From an uncultured Rhodocyclaceae bacterium (lineage in GTDB: Bacteria; Pseudomonadota; Gammaproteobacteria; Burkholderiales; Rhodocyclaceae): DNA of 10,047 bases. The stretch's first letter is position 1; every line of letters starts with the position of its first letter. Shown in pieces: positions 1 to 5,111 of the stretch. The position numbers and the translations under genes were made by a program. The notes below the pieces were generated by a model that was not told the origin of the DNA, did no database searches, and saw only the letters and a program-made list of their open reading frames with translations. Location of the stretch: NCBI GenBank assembly GCA_900549295.1, contig URNG01000114.1, positions 1 to 10,047 on the forward strand, in the 5' to 3' direction.

Positions 1-296
1 TGCTCCAGCCGCTGCAAGGCGACCAGCAGCAGGGCATGCACGGCAGGCTGCTGCAAGGGGCGGTCGAGCAGTTGCGTGAGCAGGAAATCGCCGCGTCCGT
101 AGGCGCGCAGCGTCGTGTACACCAGATCCTGCACGGCTGGGCGGGCGGCGGCGGGAATGCGTTGCAGCGCGTTGTCCGCCAGACTGTGTCCGGCCATGAC
201 GCGGGCCACCAGACCGGCTGCCTGCCAGAGAGCGTGGGCGAGCGAGGCAGGGGGCAGGCGGGCAGGCAGACGAGCAGAGGCGGTGGCGTGCGACAT
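1..296 (-). CDS. rsmB: 16S rRNA (cytosine-967-C5)-methyltransferase RsmB, N-terminal fragment (window edge)
   Basis: Read on the minus strand from the ATG at 294-296, an open frame runs off the window's left edge, giving about 98 residues. I translated it by hand. The fragment has the NusB-like RNA-binding domain that opens RsmB/Sun: a short Ala/Pro-rich leader, then ALWQAAGLVARVMAGHSL, then the family signature RPAVQDLVYTTLRAYGRGD, then LLDRPLQQPAVHALLLVAL. In the full-length family a SAM-dependent methyltransferase domain follows and makes m5C at position 967 of 16S rRNA. That part is outside the window. The location fits the common proteobacterial def-fmt-rsmB order, here split by an opposite-strand nuclease gene, so rsmB cannot simply be read through from fmt. 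No Shine-Dalgarno sequence is evident before the ATG. NusB itself is the main alternative, but the position next to fmt and the Ala-rich start favour RsmB. Confidence 0.85.
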   Translation of the reverse strand, partial: MSHATASARLPARLPPASLAHALWQAAGLVARVMAGHSLADNALQRIPAAARPAVQDLVYTTLRAYGRGDFLLTQLLDRPLQQPAVHALLLVALQRLE

Positions 297-329
297 GGTG
301 ACGATTATCGCACGAGGCATAATGCCGCC
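297..329. promoter_or_regulatory. 33-bp divergent start region of rsmB and the nuclease, with two -10-like hexamers
   Basis: The whole gap between the divergent ATGs is 33 bp. On the plus strand CATAAT (318-323, 5/6 to TATAAT) ends 6 nt before the nuclease ATG. On the minus strand GATAAT (309 to 304, 5/6) ends 7 nt before the rsmB ATG. If they work as -10 elements, both transcripts would begin at or within a base or two of the start codon. An 11-bp palindrome with a single central base, GGCATAATGCC (316-326), overlaps the plus-strand element. Neither has a good -35 at 17 bp. For the nuclease, GAGG at 314-317 could be a weak ribosome-binding site 12 nt from the ATG. The promoter assignments are inference. 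Confidence 0.35.
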
Positions 330-1217
330 ATGCGCCCCCTGTTTTTCCTTCTCATATTTCTTTGCCTGAGCGGGCCGACGCACGCCTGGAATGCCGCTGG
401 CCATCGTCTGGCCGCCCTGCTGGCCTGGGACGGGATGCAGCCGAAAACCCGTAATTTCGTGCGAGATCTGCTGCTGCGGCATCCGGATACCCGGCGCTGG
501 CGGGAAAAAGCAGGGGCCGACGATGCCGCGCTCCTGTTTGCCGAGGCATCGACCTGGGCCGATGGCATCCGCCACGATGTGCGCTTTCGTGCTTCCGGTG
601 CCAATGCTGCGCCCCTGCCGGGTTTCCCCGACATGTCCGCGCATGCCGACTGGCATTACGTGAATATCGACCGCCAGGGTCGGCGGCGCGGCGGGCAGAT
701 CGATACGCAGATCGTCCGCCTCGCGGCCATTCTGGAAAGCAGCCAGGATGCCGCCGAACTGGCCTGGGCGCTGCCCTGGCTCGCGCATCTGGTGGGTGAC
801 GTGCATCAGCCCTTGCACACGGGCTACAGCGAAGATCGCGGCGGCAATGGCGTGCTGGTGGAAAACCCGGACAATCCGCGCCAGCCTTTCGTCAAGCTGC
901 ATGTTTACTGGGATGATTTGCCCGGCCCCAGCGGCTTGCGGGGCAAGAAACTGCGGCGTGCCGCAGCGCAATTGCGCGTCCCGGCACAGACCGCAACGGG
1001 GACGCCGCAAAGCTGGATGCAGGAAAGTCAGCGGCTCTTGCCGCAAGCCTATCCAGCGACCCTGGGCAGCGTCAGTTTCATCCTGAGCGAACGCTTTGTG
1101 GCGGACAGCCAGCGCATCGCCGATGAACGTCTGGCGGCAGCCGGTTATCGCCTCGGCGCGCTGCTCGACGCGGTTTGCGTTTCACGTGAAACACGCGGCG
1201 TACGGCCTGTCTGCTGA
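330..1217 (+). CDS. Secreted S1/P1-family zinc-dependent nuclease
   Basis: A 295-residue protein, predicted to be a single-strand-preferring endonuclease of the S1/P1 family (trinuclear zinc, phospholipase-C-like fold). The start MRPLFFLLIFLCLSG gives a signal peptide that should be cut after THA (residue 19). That exposes Trp20, and in this family the mature N-terminal Trp is itself a zinc ligand. All nine ligands expected from nuclease P1 are present with family spacing: W20 and H25 (WNAAGH), D78 (STWADGIRHD), H109 (DWHYVNID), H153 and D157 (HLVGDVHQPLH), H163, H191 and D195 (LHVYWDD). GGN at 171-173 is also typical. The frame is open further upstream (to about 36), but that stretch overlaps rsmB antisense and lacks the signal peptide, so 330 is the start. 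The enzyme probably acts in the periplasm or outside the cell in nucleic-acid scavenging; that role is inference. The gene lies between fmt and rsmB on the opposite strand, and a parS-like site is embedded in its 3' end. Confidence 0.93.
   Translation: MRPLFFLLIFLCLSGPTHAWNAAGHRLAALLAWDGMQPKTRNFVRDLLLRHPDTRRWREKAGADDAALLFAEASTWADGIRHDVRFRASGANAAPLPGFPDMSAHADWHYVNIDRQGRRRGGQIDTQIVRLAAILESSQDAAELAWALPWLAHLVGDVHQPLHTGYSEDRGGNGVLVENPDNPRQPFVKLHVYWDDLPGPSGLRGKKLRRAAAQLRVPAQTATGTPQSWMQESQRLLPQAYPATLGSVSFILSERFVADSQRIADERLAAAGYRLGALLDAVCVSRETRGVRPVC
1178..1193. other. parS: parS-like centromere site (ParB/Spo0J binding), 15 of 16 bases
   Basis: The sequence CGTTTCACGTGAAACA matches the well-known chromosomal parS consensus TGTTTCACGTGAAACA at every base but the first (C for T). 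The inner 14 bp, GTTTCACGTGAAAC (1179-1192), is a perfect palindrome. It lies in the last codons of the nuclease gene, where it encodes VSRET. parS sites recruit ParB, which spreads along DNA and works with ParA and SMC in origin segregation. They cluster near oriC in most bacteria. By my arithmetic with uniform bases, a match this close is expected about once in ten thousand windows of this size, so chance is unlikely. No parA or parB gene is in the window. Confidence 0.8.
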
Positions 1218-1219
1218 AT

Positions 1220-1238
1220 ACGCCTGTTTTCCGGGCGT
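1220..1238 (+). terminator. Weak stem-loop after the nuclease stop
   Basis: ACGCCTG (1220-1226) pairs with CGGGCGT (1232-1238) around a 5-nt loop, TTTTC. This gives a 7-bp stem with one G-T wobble. It begins three bases after the nuclease TGA and is followed by GTTTGCGTTGT, which is T-rich but not a clean T-tract. It lies in the 44-bp convergent gap between the nuclease and fmt. It may serve as a weak terminator for the nuclease transcript; on the fmt side there is no T-run. Confidence 0.4.
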
Positions 1239-1261
1239 GTGTTTGCGTTGTATCCGGGCCG

Positions 1262-2197
1262 CTATCCAGCTTCGCCCAGCCTGTCGCCGGGCTGCAAGGG
1301 ATGGCCTGCGAGAAATTCGCGTGCGGGCAGGCGTTTGCCGCCAGCTTTCTGCAATTCAGTCAGGGCGAGCGCCGCCTGAGCGCAGGCGACGACGATGGCG
1401 TCGCGCTCGATGGCAAGAATCTCGCCCGGCTGCGCGTTGTTCGGGTTGGCATCCGGGGCGGGCCGCGCGGCCCAGATCTTGATGCGCTGCCCGGCAAAGG
1501 TGGTTTGTGCGCCGGGAAACGGATTGAAGGCGCGAATCTGGCGCCCGATTGCCGCAGCGTCGTTCTGCCAGTCGATCAGCGCTTCGGCCTTGTCGATCTT
1601 GTGGGCGTAGGTGACGCCCGCGTCAGGCTGTTTTTCTGCCGGCAGGGGCAGACGTTCCAGGGTGGCAACGATGAGCCGGGCACCGCTCTGCGCGAGTTTG
1701 TCGTGCAGGCTGGCCGTGGTTTCGCCGGCAGCGATGGGAACGGTTTCGCGCAGCAATACGGGGCCGGTATCCAGACCGGCTTCCATCTGCATGATGCAGA
1801 CGCCGCTTGCGCTGTCGCCGGCGAGCAGCGCCCGCTGGATGGGTGCCGCACCGCGCCAGCGCGGCAGCAGTGAGGCGTGGATGTTGAGGCAGCCGAAACG
1901 CGGCAGATCGAGCACCGCTTGCGGCAGGAGCAGGCCGTAAGCCGCCACCACCATGACCTCGGCCTCGATGGCGGCAAGGCGGGCCTGTACCTCGGGGGTT
2001 TTCAGGCTGTCCGGCTGGAACACCTCGATGCCGTGGGCGAGCGCCACCTGCTTGACGGCTGAGGCTTGCAGCGTCATGCCGCGCCCGGCGGGGCGATCCG
2101 GCTGGGTGAGGACGAGGGGAATGTCGTGGCCGGCGGCGATGAGGGCGCTCAGGGCCTGGGCGGCGAATTCCGGGGTGCCGGCAAAGATCAGTCGCAT
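1262..2197 (-). CDS. fmt: Methionyl-tRNA formyltransferase
   Basis: A 311-residue cytoplasmic enzyme, normal length for the family (E. coli about 315). It transfers a formyl group from 10-formyl-tetrahydrofolate to Met-tRNAfMet for translation initiation. The N-terminal formyltransferase domain (about 1-185) begins MRLIFAGTPEFAA. It carries the tRNA-contacting loop PDRPAGRGMTLQASAVKQ (33-50) and the catalytic triad N105, H107 and D143 within LNIHASLLPRWRGAAPIQ and MEAGLDTGPV, matching E. coli N106/H108/D144. The C-terminal OB-like domain (about 205-311) includes IRAFNPFPGAQT and ends in KRLPAREFLAGHPLQPGDRL. The frame stays open 42 codons further upstream, but that part overlaps the end of def and lacks family similarity, so 2197 is the start. 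def ends 8 bp upstream, which implies an operon and likely translational coupling. No strong Shine-Dalgarno sequence is visible. Confidence 0.97.
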   Translation of the reverse strand: MRLIFAGTPEFAAQALSALIAAGHDIPLVLTQPDRPAGRGMTLQASAVKQVALAHGIEVFQPDSLKTPEVQARLAAIEAEVMVVAAYGLLLPQAVLDLPRFGCLNIHASLLPRWRGAAPIQRALLAGDSASGVCIMQMEAGLDTGPVLLRETVPIAAGETTASLHDKLAQSGARLIVATLERLPLPAEKQPDAGVTYAHKIDKAEALIDWQNDAAAIGRQIRAFNPFPGAQTTFAGQRIKIWAARPAPDANPNNAQPGEILAIERDAIVVACAQAALALTELQKAGGKRLPAREFLAGHPLQPGDRLGEAG

Positions 2198-2205
2198 GCG
2201 GGGGC

Positions 2206-2709
2206 TCAGGCAGTGACCCGCGCCTGTTTGGCGAGCTTGGTGCGGATGCGAGTCTGTTTCAGCTGCGACAGGTGGTCGACGAAAACCTTGCCGTTCAGGT
2301 GGTCGATTTCGTGCTGGATGCACACGGCGAGCAGACCGTCGGCTTCCAGGCGTTGCATCTGGCCGTCGGGATCGAGATAACGCACCACCACCCGCTCGGC
2401 GCGCTCCACCTTATCGTAGATGCCCGGCACCGAGAGGCAGCCTTCTTCGCCGATGGCCAGGCCGTCGCAGTTCAGGATCTCGGGGTTGATGAACACGCGC
2501 AGATCGTTGCGCTCTTCTGAAATGTCGATCACCACCACGCGCTGATGCACATCGACCTGGGTTGCCGCGAGGCCGATGCCGGGCGCTTCATACATGGTTT
2601 CGGCCATGTCGGCAGCGAGCCGGCGGATGCTGTCGTCAATTTTTTCCACGGGGCGCGCGATTTTCTGCAGGCGTGGATCGGGGAAACGCAAAATGGGTAA
2701 CAGGGCCAT
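2206..2709 (-). CDS. def: Peptide deformylase
   Basis: A 167-residue metalloprotease that removes the N-formyl group from nascent polypeptides at the ribosome exit. All three family motifs are intact: motif I GIGLAATQ (44-51), motif II EEGCLSVP (88-95) with metal ligand C91, and motif III QHEIDHLNG (132-140) with ligands H133 and H137 and catalytic E134. These correspond to E. coli C90, H132, E133 and H136. Length and start (MALLPILRFPDPRL) are canonical. It is the first gene of a minus-strand def-fmt pair and faces a LysM-protein gene across a 161-bp divergent spacer that must hold its promoter. No strong ribosome-binding site is seen upstream of the ATG. Confidence 0.98.
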   Translation of the reverse strand: MALLPILRFPDPRLQKIARPVEKIDDSIRRLAADMAETMYEAPGIGLAATQVDVHQRVVVIDISEERNDLRVFINPEILNCDGLAIGEEGCLSVPGIYDKVERAERVVVRYLDPDGQMQRLEADGLLAVCIQHEIDHLNGKVFVDHLSQLKQTRIRTKLAKQARVTA

Positions 2710-2767
2710 GTCAGACAGGAATAAAAGCTTGCTTGCAGAAAGGATTACATGCAGAATCTAAAGTGAT

Positions 2768-2782
2768 TTTCGAGATTCGAAA
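2768..2782. repeat. Inverted repeat TTTCGA-GAT-TCGAAA
   Basis: Perfect 6-bp arms around a 3-bp spacer, in the middle of the def/LysM divergent spacer. Its size and symmetry resemble a dimeric repressor site, but it matches no operator I recognise and may be chance in an AT-rich gap. Confidence 0.35.
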
Positions 2783-2805
2783 CACGCTCACGGGCAGCAT
2801 GCATC

Positions 2806-2818
2806 GTACATCGTGTAC
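2806..2818. repeat. Inverted repeat GTACA-TCG-TGTAC
   Basis: Perfect 5-bp arms with a 3-bp spacer, located 52 bp before the LysM-protein start and next to a -10-like TATCAT. It has the same arm-3-arm geometry as the repeat at 2768-2782 but a different sequence. No regulator can be named. Confidence 0.3.
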
Positions 2819-2870
2819 ATATCATGACCACCGCCCCTGAGCGTTTCGCTTAACCGCAAAGGAATCACTC

Positions 2871-3902
2871 ATGATCCGCAGCATTATATCCGGCCTCTTC
2901 CTGGCGGCGACAGTCACATTGGCGAGTGCCGCGGCGCCGCTGGAACTGGTCGATAATCCGCCCGACCGTCACGTCGTCGTCAAGGGCGACACCTTGTGGG
3001 ACATTTCCGGGAAATTCCTGCAAAAACCCTGGCGCTGGCCGGAGATCTGGCGTCTGAACAAGGATCAGATCAAGAACCCGCACCTGATCTATCCGGGCGA
3101 CATCGTCTGGCTCGACCTGTCCGACGGCAGCCCGCGCCTGCGCCTGGGCAAGCCAGTGATCGGGCAGGGCAAGCCGCAGCCCAAGGTCTATGAAGAGGTG
3201 ATTGCCCAGAGCATTCCCAGCATTCCGCCCAATGTGATCGAGCCCTTCCTGTCGCAGCCGCTCATCATCGAAGCGGGCGAGGAAAAAACCGCACCGCGCA
3301 TCGTGGCAACGGAAGAAGACCGGGTGCTGATCGGTGGTGGCGATCTGGCGTACGCCAAGGGTATCGAAGGCAGCGACGTGATTTACTGGCACGTCTTCCG
3401 TCCGGGCAAACCGCTCACCGACCCGGAAACCAAAGAGGTGCTTGGTCACGAGGCGCACTTCCTGGGTAACGCCAAACTCACCCGCCCGGGCGAGCCGGCA
3501 ACCCTGACCGTGACGCTGGCCAAGGAAGACATCCACTACGGCGACTGGCTGAAACCGGCGCCGCCGCCCACCATCCTGGCCTACGTGCCCCGCGCGCCGG
3601 AAAAGGAGATCCGTGGTCAGATCATGTCCATCTACGGTGCCATCAGCACCGGTGGTCCGGGCTCCATCATCACCATCAATCGCGGCGAGGCCGATGGTCT
3701 GGAAAACGGCCATGTGATCGCCCTCTACCGCAAACGCACTGCTGCCTATATGGATGACGACGTAAAGCGCCTGACGACGGATATTCCGGATGAACGTTAC
3801 GGTCTGGCCTTCGTTTTCCGCTCTTTCGAGCGTATCGCTTACGCCTTGATCGTGGAAGGTTCGAAATCGGTCGTGATCGGCGACGGAGTGCAAAACCCGT
3901 GA
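2871..3902 (+). CDS. Exported LysM-domain protein of unknown function, upstream of dprA
   Basis: A 343-residue protein with an N-terminal signal peptide (MIRSIISGLFLAATVTLASA, cut near residue 20-22). One LysM domain follows at about 34-82 (HVVVKGDTLWDISGKF, then WPEIWRLN, then IKNPHLIYPGDIVWL). LysM binds the GlcNAc backbone of peptidoglycan, so the protein should sit in the periplasm or cell wall. The middle is not recognised beyond a Pro-rich linker around 225-247. The last 95 residues (from about 249) look beta-rich, with a pattern of a Gly/Ile-rich opening, INRGEADGLENGH, ERYGLAFVFRS and VVIGDGVQNP. This recalls the small beta-barrels of FlgT-type surface proteins, but the similarity is only suggestive. 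From general knowledge, a LysM protein in this position before dprA is frequent in betaproteobacteria. The ATG has a clear AAAGGA ribosome-binding site. The TGA overlaps the dprA GTG by 4 bp, so the two are co-transcribed. No catalytic motif is visible. Confidence 0.93.
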   Translation: MIRSIISGLFLAATVTLASAAAPLELVDNPPDRHVVVKGDTLWDISGKFLQKPWRWPEIWRLNKDQIKNPHLIYPGDIVWLDLSDGSPRLRLGKPVIGQGKPQPKVYEEVIAQSIPSIPPNVIEPFLSQPLIIEAGEEKTAPRIVATEEDRVLIGGGDLAYAKGIEGSDVIYWHVFRPGKPLTDPETKEVLGHEAHFLGNAKLTRPGEPATLTVTLAKEDIHYGDWLKPAPPPTILAYVPRAPEKEIRGQIMSIYGAISTGGPGSIITINRGEADGLENGHVIALYRKRTAAYMDDDVKRLTTDIPDERYGLAFVFRSFERIAYALIVEGSKSVVIGDGVQNP

Positions 3903-5005
3903 AACCCGATCCAGGGCTGGCCGGCTGGTTGCGGCTGACCCTGACGCCGGGTATCGGCGGCGAGAGCCAGAGACGGCTGCTCGCCGCTTTTGGTTTACCG
4001 GAAGCGATTTTCGCCAGCAGCGCGAGCGATCTGCATGCGATCATCGGGCAGCGGGCCAATCAATTGCTGGCCGAGCCGCCGCAAGCGGCCATCGAGCGCG
4101 CCCTGGCCTGGGCCGAAGCGCCGGAGCACCGTATTCTGACCCTGGCTGATGCGGACTACCCGCAAATGCTGCTCGATACGCCCGACCCGCCTTCCGTCAT
4201 GTACGTGCTGGGCGATGTCGCGCATCTGAACCGGCATTGCCTGGGTGTGGTCGGCAGCCGCAATGCGACACCGCAGGGGTTGCGCAATGCCGAGGAATTC
4301 TCTGCGGCGCTTGCCGCGCGCGGCTGGTGCATCGTTTCCGGCATGGCGCTGGGGGTCGATACCGCCGCGCATCAGGGCGCGCTGAAAGCCGGCGGCGCTA
4401 CGCTGGCCATCATCGGAACCGGCATCGACCGCGTCTATCCGGCCCGGAATCATGAATTGGCGCGGCGTATTGCCGCGCAAGGGGCGATCGTTTCGGAATT
4501 CCCTCTGGGCACGCCGGCAATTGCCGGCAACTTTCCGCGCCGCAACCGCATCATCGCCGGCCTTTCTCGCGGCGTGCTAGTGGTGGAAGCAGCGGTAGAG
4601 AGCGGTTCGCTCATCACGGCGCGTCTGGCAGGCGATCTGGGGCGCGAGGTGTTCGCCATTCCGGGCTCCATCCATGCGCCGCAGGCGCGTGGATGCCATC
4701 GCCTGATTCGCGAAGGCGCCAAGCTGGTGGAAACGGCCGGGCATATCGAAGAAGAACTGCACCCGGTGCTGGGTTTCGCCGCACCCGCGGCAGCCGCCCC
4801 AAGTGTCGGAGCAGTGGTTTCCGCGCCGGAAAGCGCGAGCGATTCTTCCCTCCTGGCCCTGCTCGGGCATGATCCGGTCGGCCTGGATGATCTGGTGGCG
4901 CGCAGCGGGCAGACGACGGAAGCGCTCCTGGCGGGCTTGCTCGATCTCGAATTGAGCGGCCAGATCGCGCCGCTGCCCGGAAACCGTTATCAGCGCCTGG
5001 GCTGA
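3899..5005 (+). CDS. dprA: DNA-processing protein DprA (Smf)
   Basis: A 368-residue cytoplasmic protein that binds incoming single-stranded DNA and loads RecA during natural transformation; it is also widespread in non-competent species. The domains run in order. A SAM-like N-terminal region (about 1-70) contains LTPGIGGESQRRLL. The Rossmann-like DprA core follows, with VVGSRNAT (117-124), SGMALGVDTAAH (147-158) and EFPLGT...NFPRRNRIIAGLS (200-223). A C-terminal winged helix (about 310-368) contains LLALLGHDPVGLDDLVARSG and ends in NRYQRLG. The start is GTG: it overlaps the upstream stop as GTGA, has GGAG at 3885-3888 about 10 nt before, and gives the expected N-terminus. The smg gene that often follows dprA is absent here. 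A 16-bp perfect palindrome falls in the codons for AIAG at about residues 207-210. Confidence 0.96.
   Translation: MKPDPGLAGWLRLTLTPGIGGESQRRLLAAFGLPEAIFASSASDLHAIIGQRANQLLAEPPQAAIERALAWAEAPEHRILTLADADYPQMLLDTPDPPSVMYVLGDVAHLNRHCLGVVGSRNATPQGLRNAEEFSAALAARGWCIVSGMALGVDTAAHQGALKAGGATLAIIGTGIDRVYPARNHELARRIAAQGAIVSEFPLGTPAIAGNFPRRNRIIAGLSRGVLVVEAAVESGSLITARLAGDLGREVFAIPGSIHAPQARGCHRLIREGAKLVETAGHIEEELHPVLGFAAPAAAAPSVGAVVSAPESASDSSLLALLGHDPVGLDDLVARSGQTTEALLAGLLDLELSGQIAPLPGNRYQRLG
4513..4528. repeat. 16-bp perfect palindrome inside dprA
   Basis: GCCGGCAATTGCCGGC equals its own reverse complement. It lies fully within dprA coding sequence, over the Ala-Ile-Ala-Gly codons just before the conserved NFPRRNR motif. 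Codon usage in a GC-rich gene can produce this, and I see no second copy in the window. Confidence 0.5.
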
Positions 5006-5057
5006 ATCGCCGCAGCGTAAATCCGGCGGCCCACGCACCTGCTCCCTGCTGCGCCCC

Positions 5058-5086
5058 TTGCAAGCGCCCAAAGCCCCACTTATCAT
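5058..5086 (+). promoter_or_regulatory. Candidate sigma70 promoter of topB
   Basis: TTGCAA (5058-5063, 4/6 to TTGACA) and TATCAT (5081-5086, 5/6 to TATAAT) are separated by exactly 17 bp. Transcription would begin near 5093, giving a leader of roughly 20 nt that contains AGGG (5101-5104), 7 nt before the topB ATG. It sits in the 106-bp gap after dprA. It is the best promoter match I found in the window. Confidence 0.55.
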
Positions 5087-5111
5087 CCCCGGCACCTTAC
5101 AGGGCGACCCC

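Larger units (their letters stand above)
2710..2870. promoter_or_regulatory. Divergent intergenic region between def and the LysM-protein gene
   Basis: This 161-bp gap is more AT-rich than the flanking genes and must contain promoters in both directions. It also holds two short inverted repeats, annotated separately. On the plus strand TATCAT (2820-2825) is 5/6 to the -10 consensus but has no recognisable -35. On the minus strand TGTAAT, read within 2745-2755, is 5/6, also without a clear -35. The LysM gene has a good ribosome-binding site, AAAGGA (2858-2863), 7 nt before its ATG. I cannot fix either transcription start from sequence alone. Confidence 0.4.

Noticed and set aside
36..329. Upstream extension of the nuclease reading frame
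   Set aside because: It overlaps rsmB antisense, is low complexity, and would bury the signal peptide whose cleavage exposes the zinc-binding Trp.
1301..1873. A 190-codon plus-strand open frame within fmt
   Set aside because: Antisense to a complete, motif-intact fmt gene; no homology recognised.
2198..2323. A 42-residue N-terminal extension of Fmt
   Set aside because: It overlaps the end of def and has no family similarity; MRLIFAGTPEF is the canonical start.
2865..3893. A 342-codon open frame on the minus strand opposite the LysM gene
   Set aside because: Antisense shadow of third-position GC bias; Arg/His/Asp-rich with no family motif. The plus strand has a signal peptide and a LysM domain.
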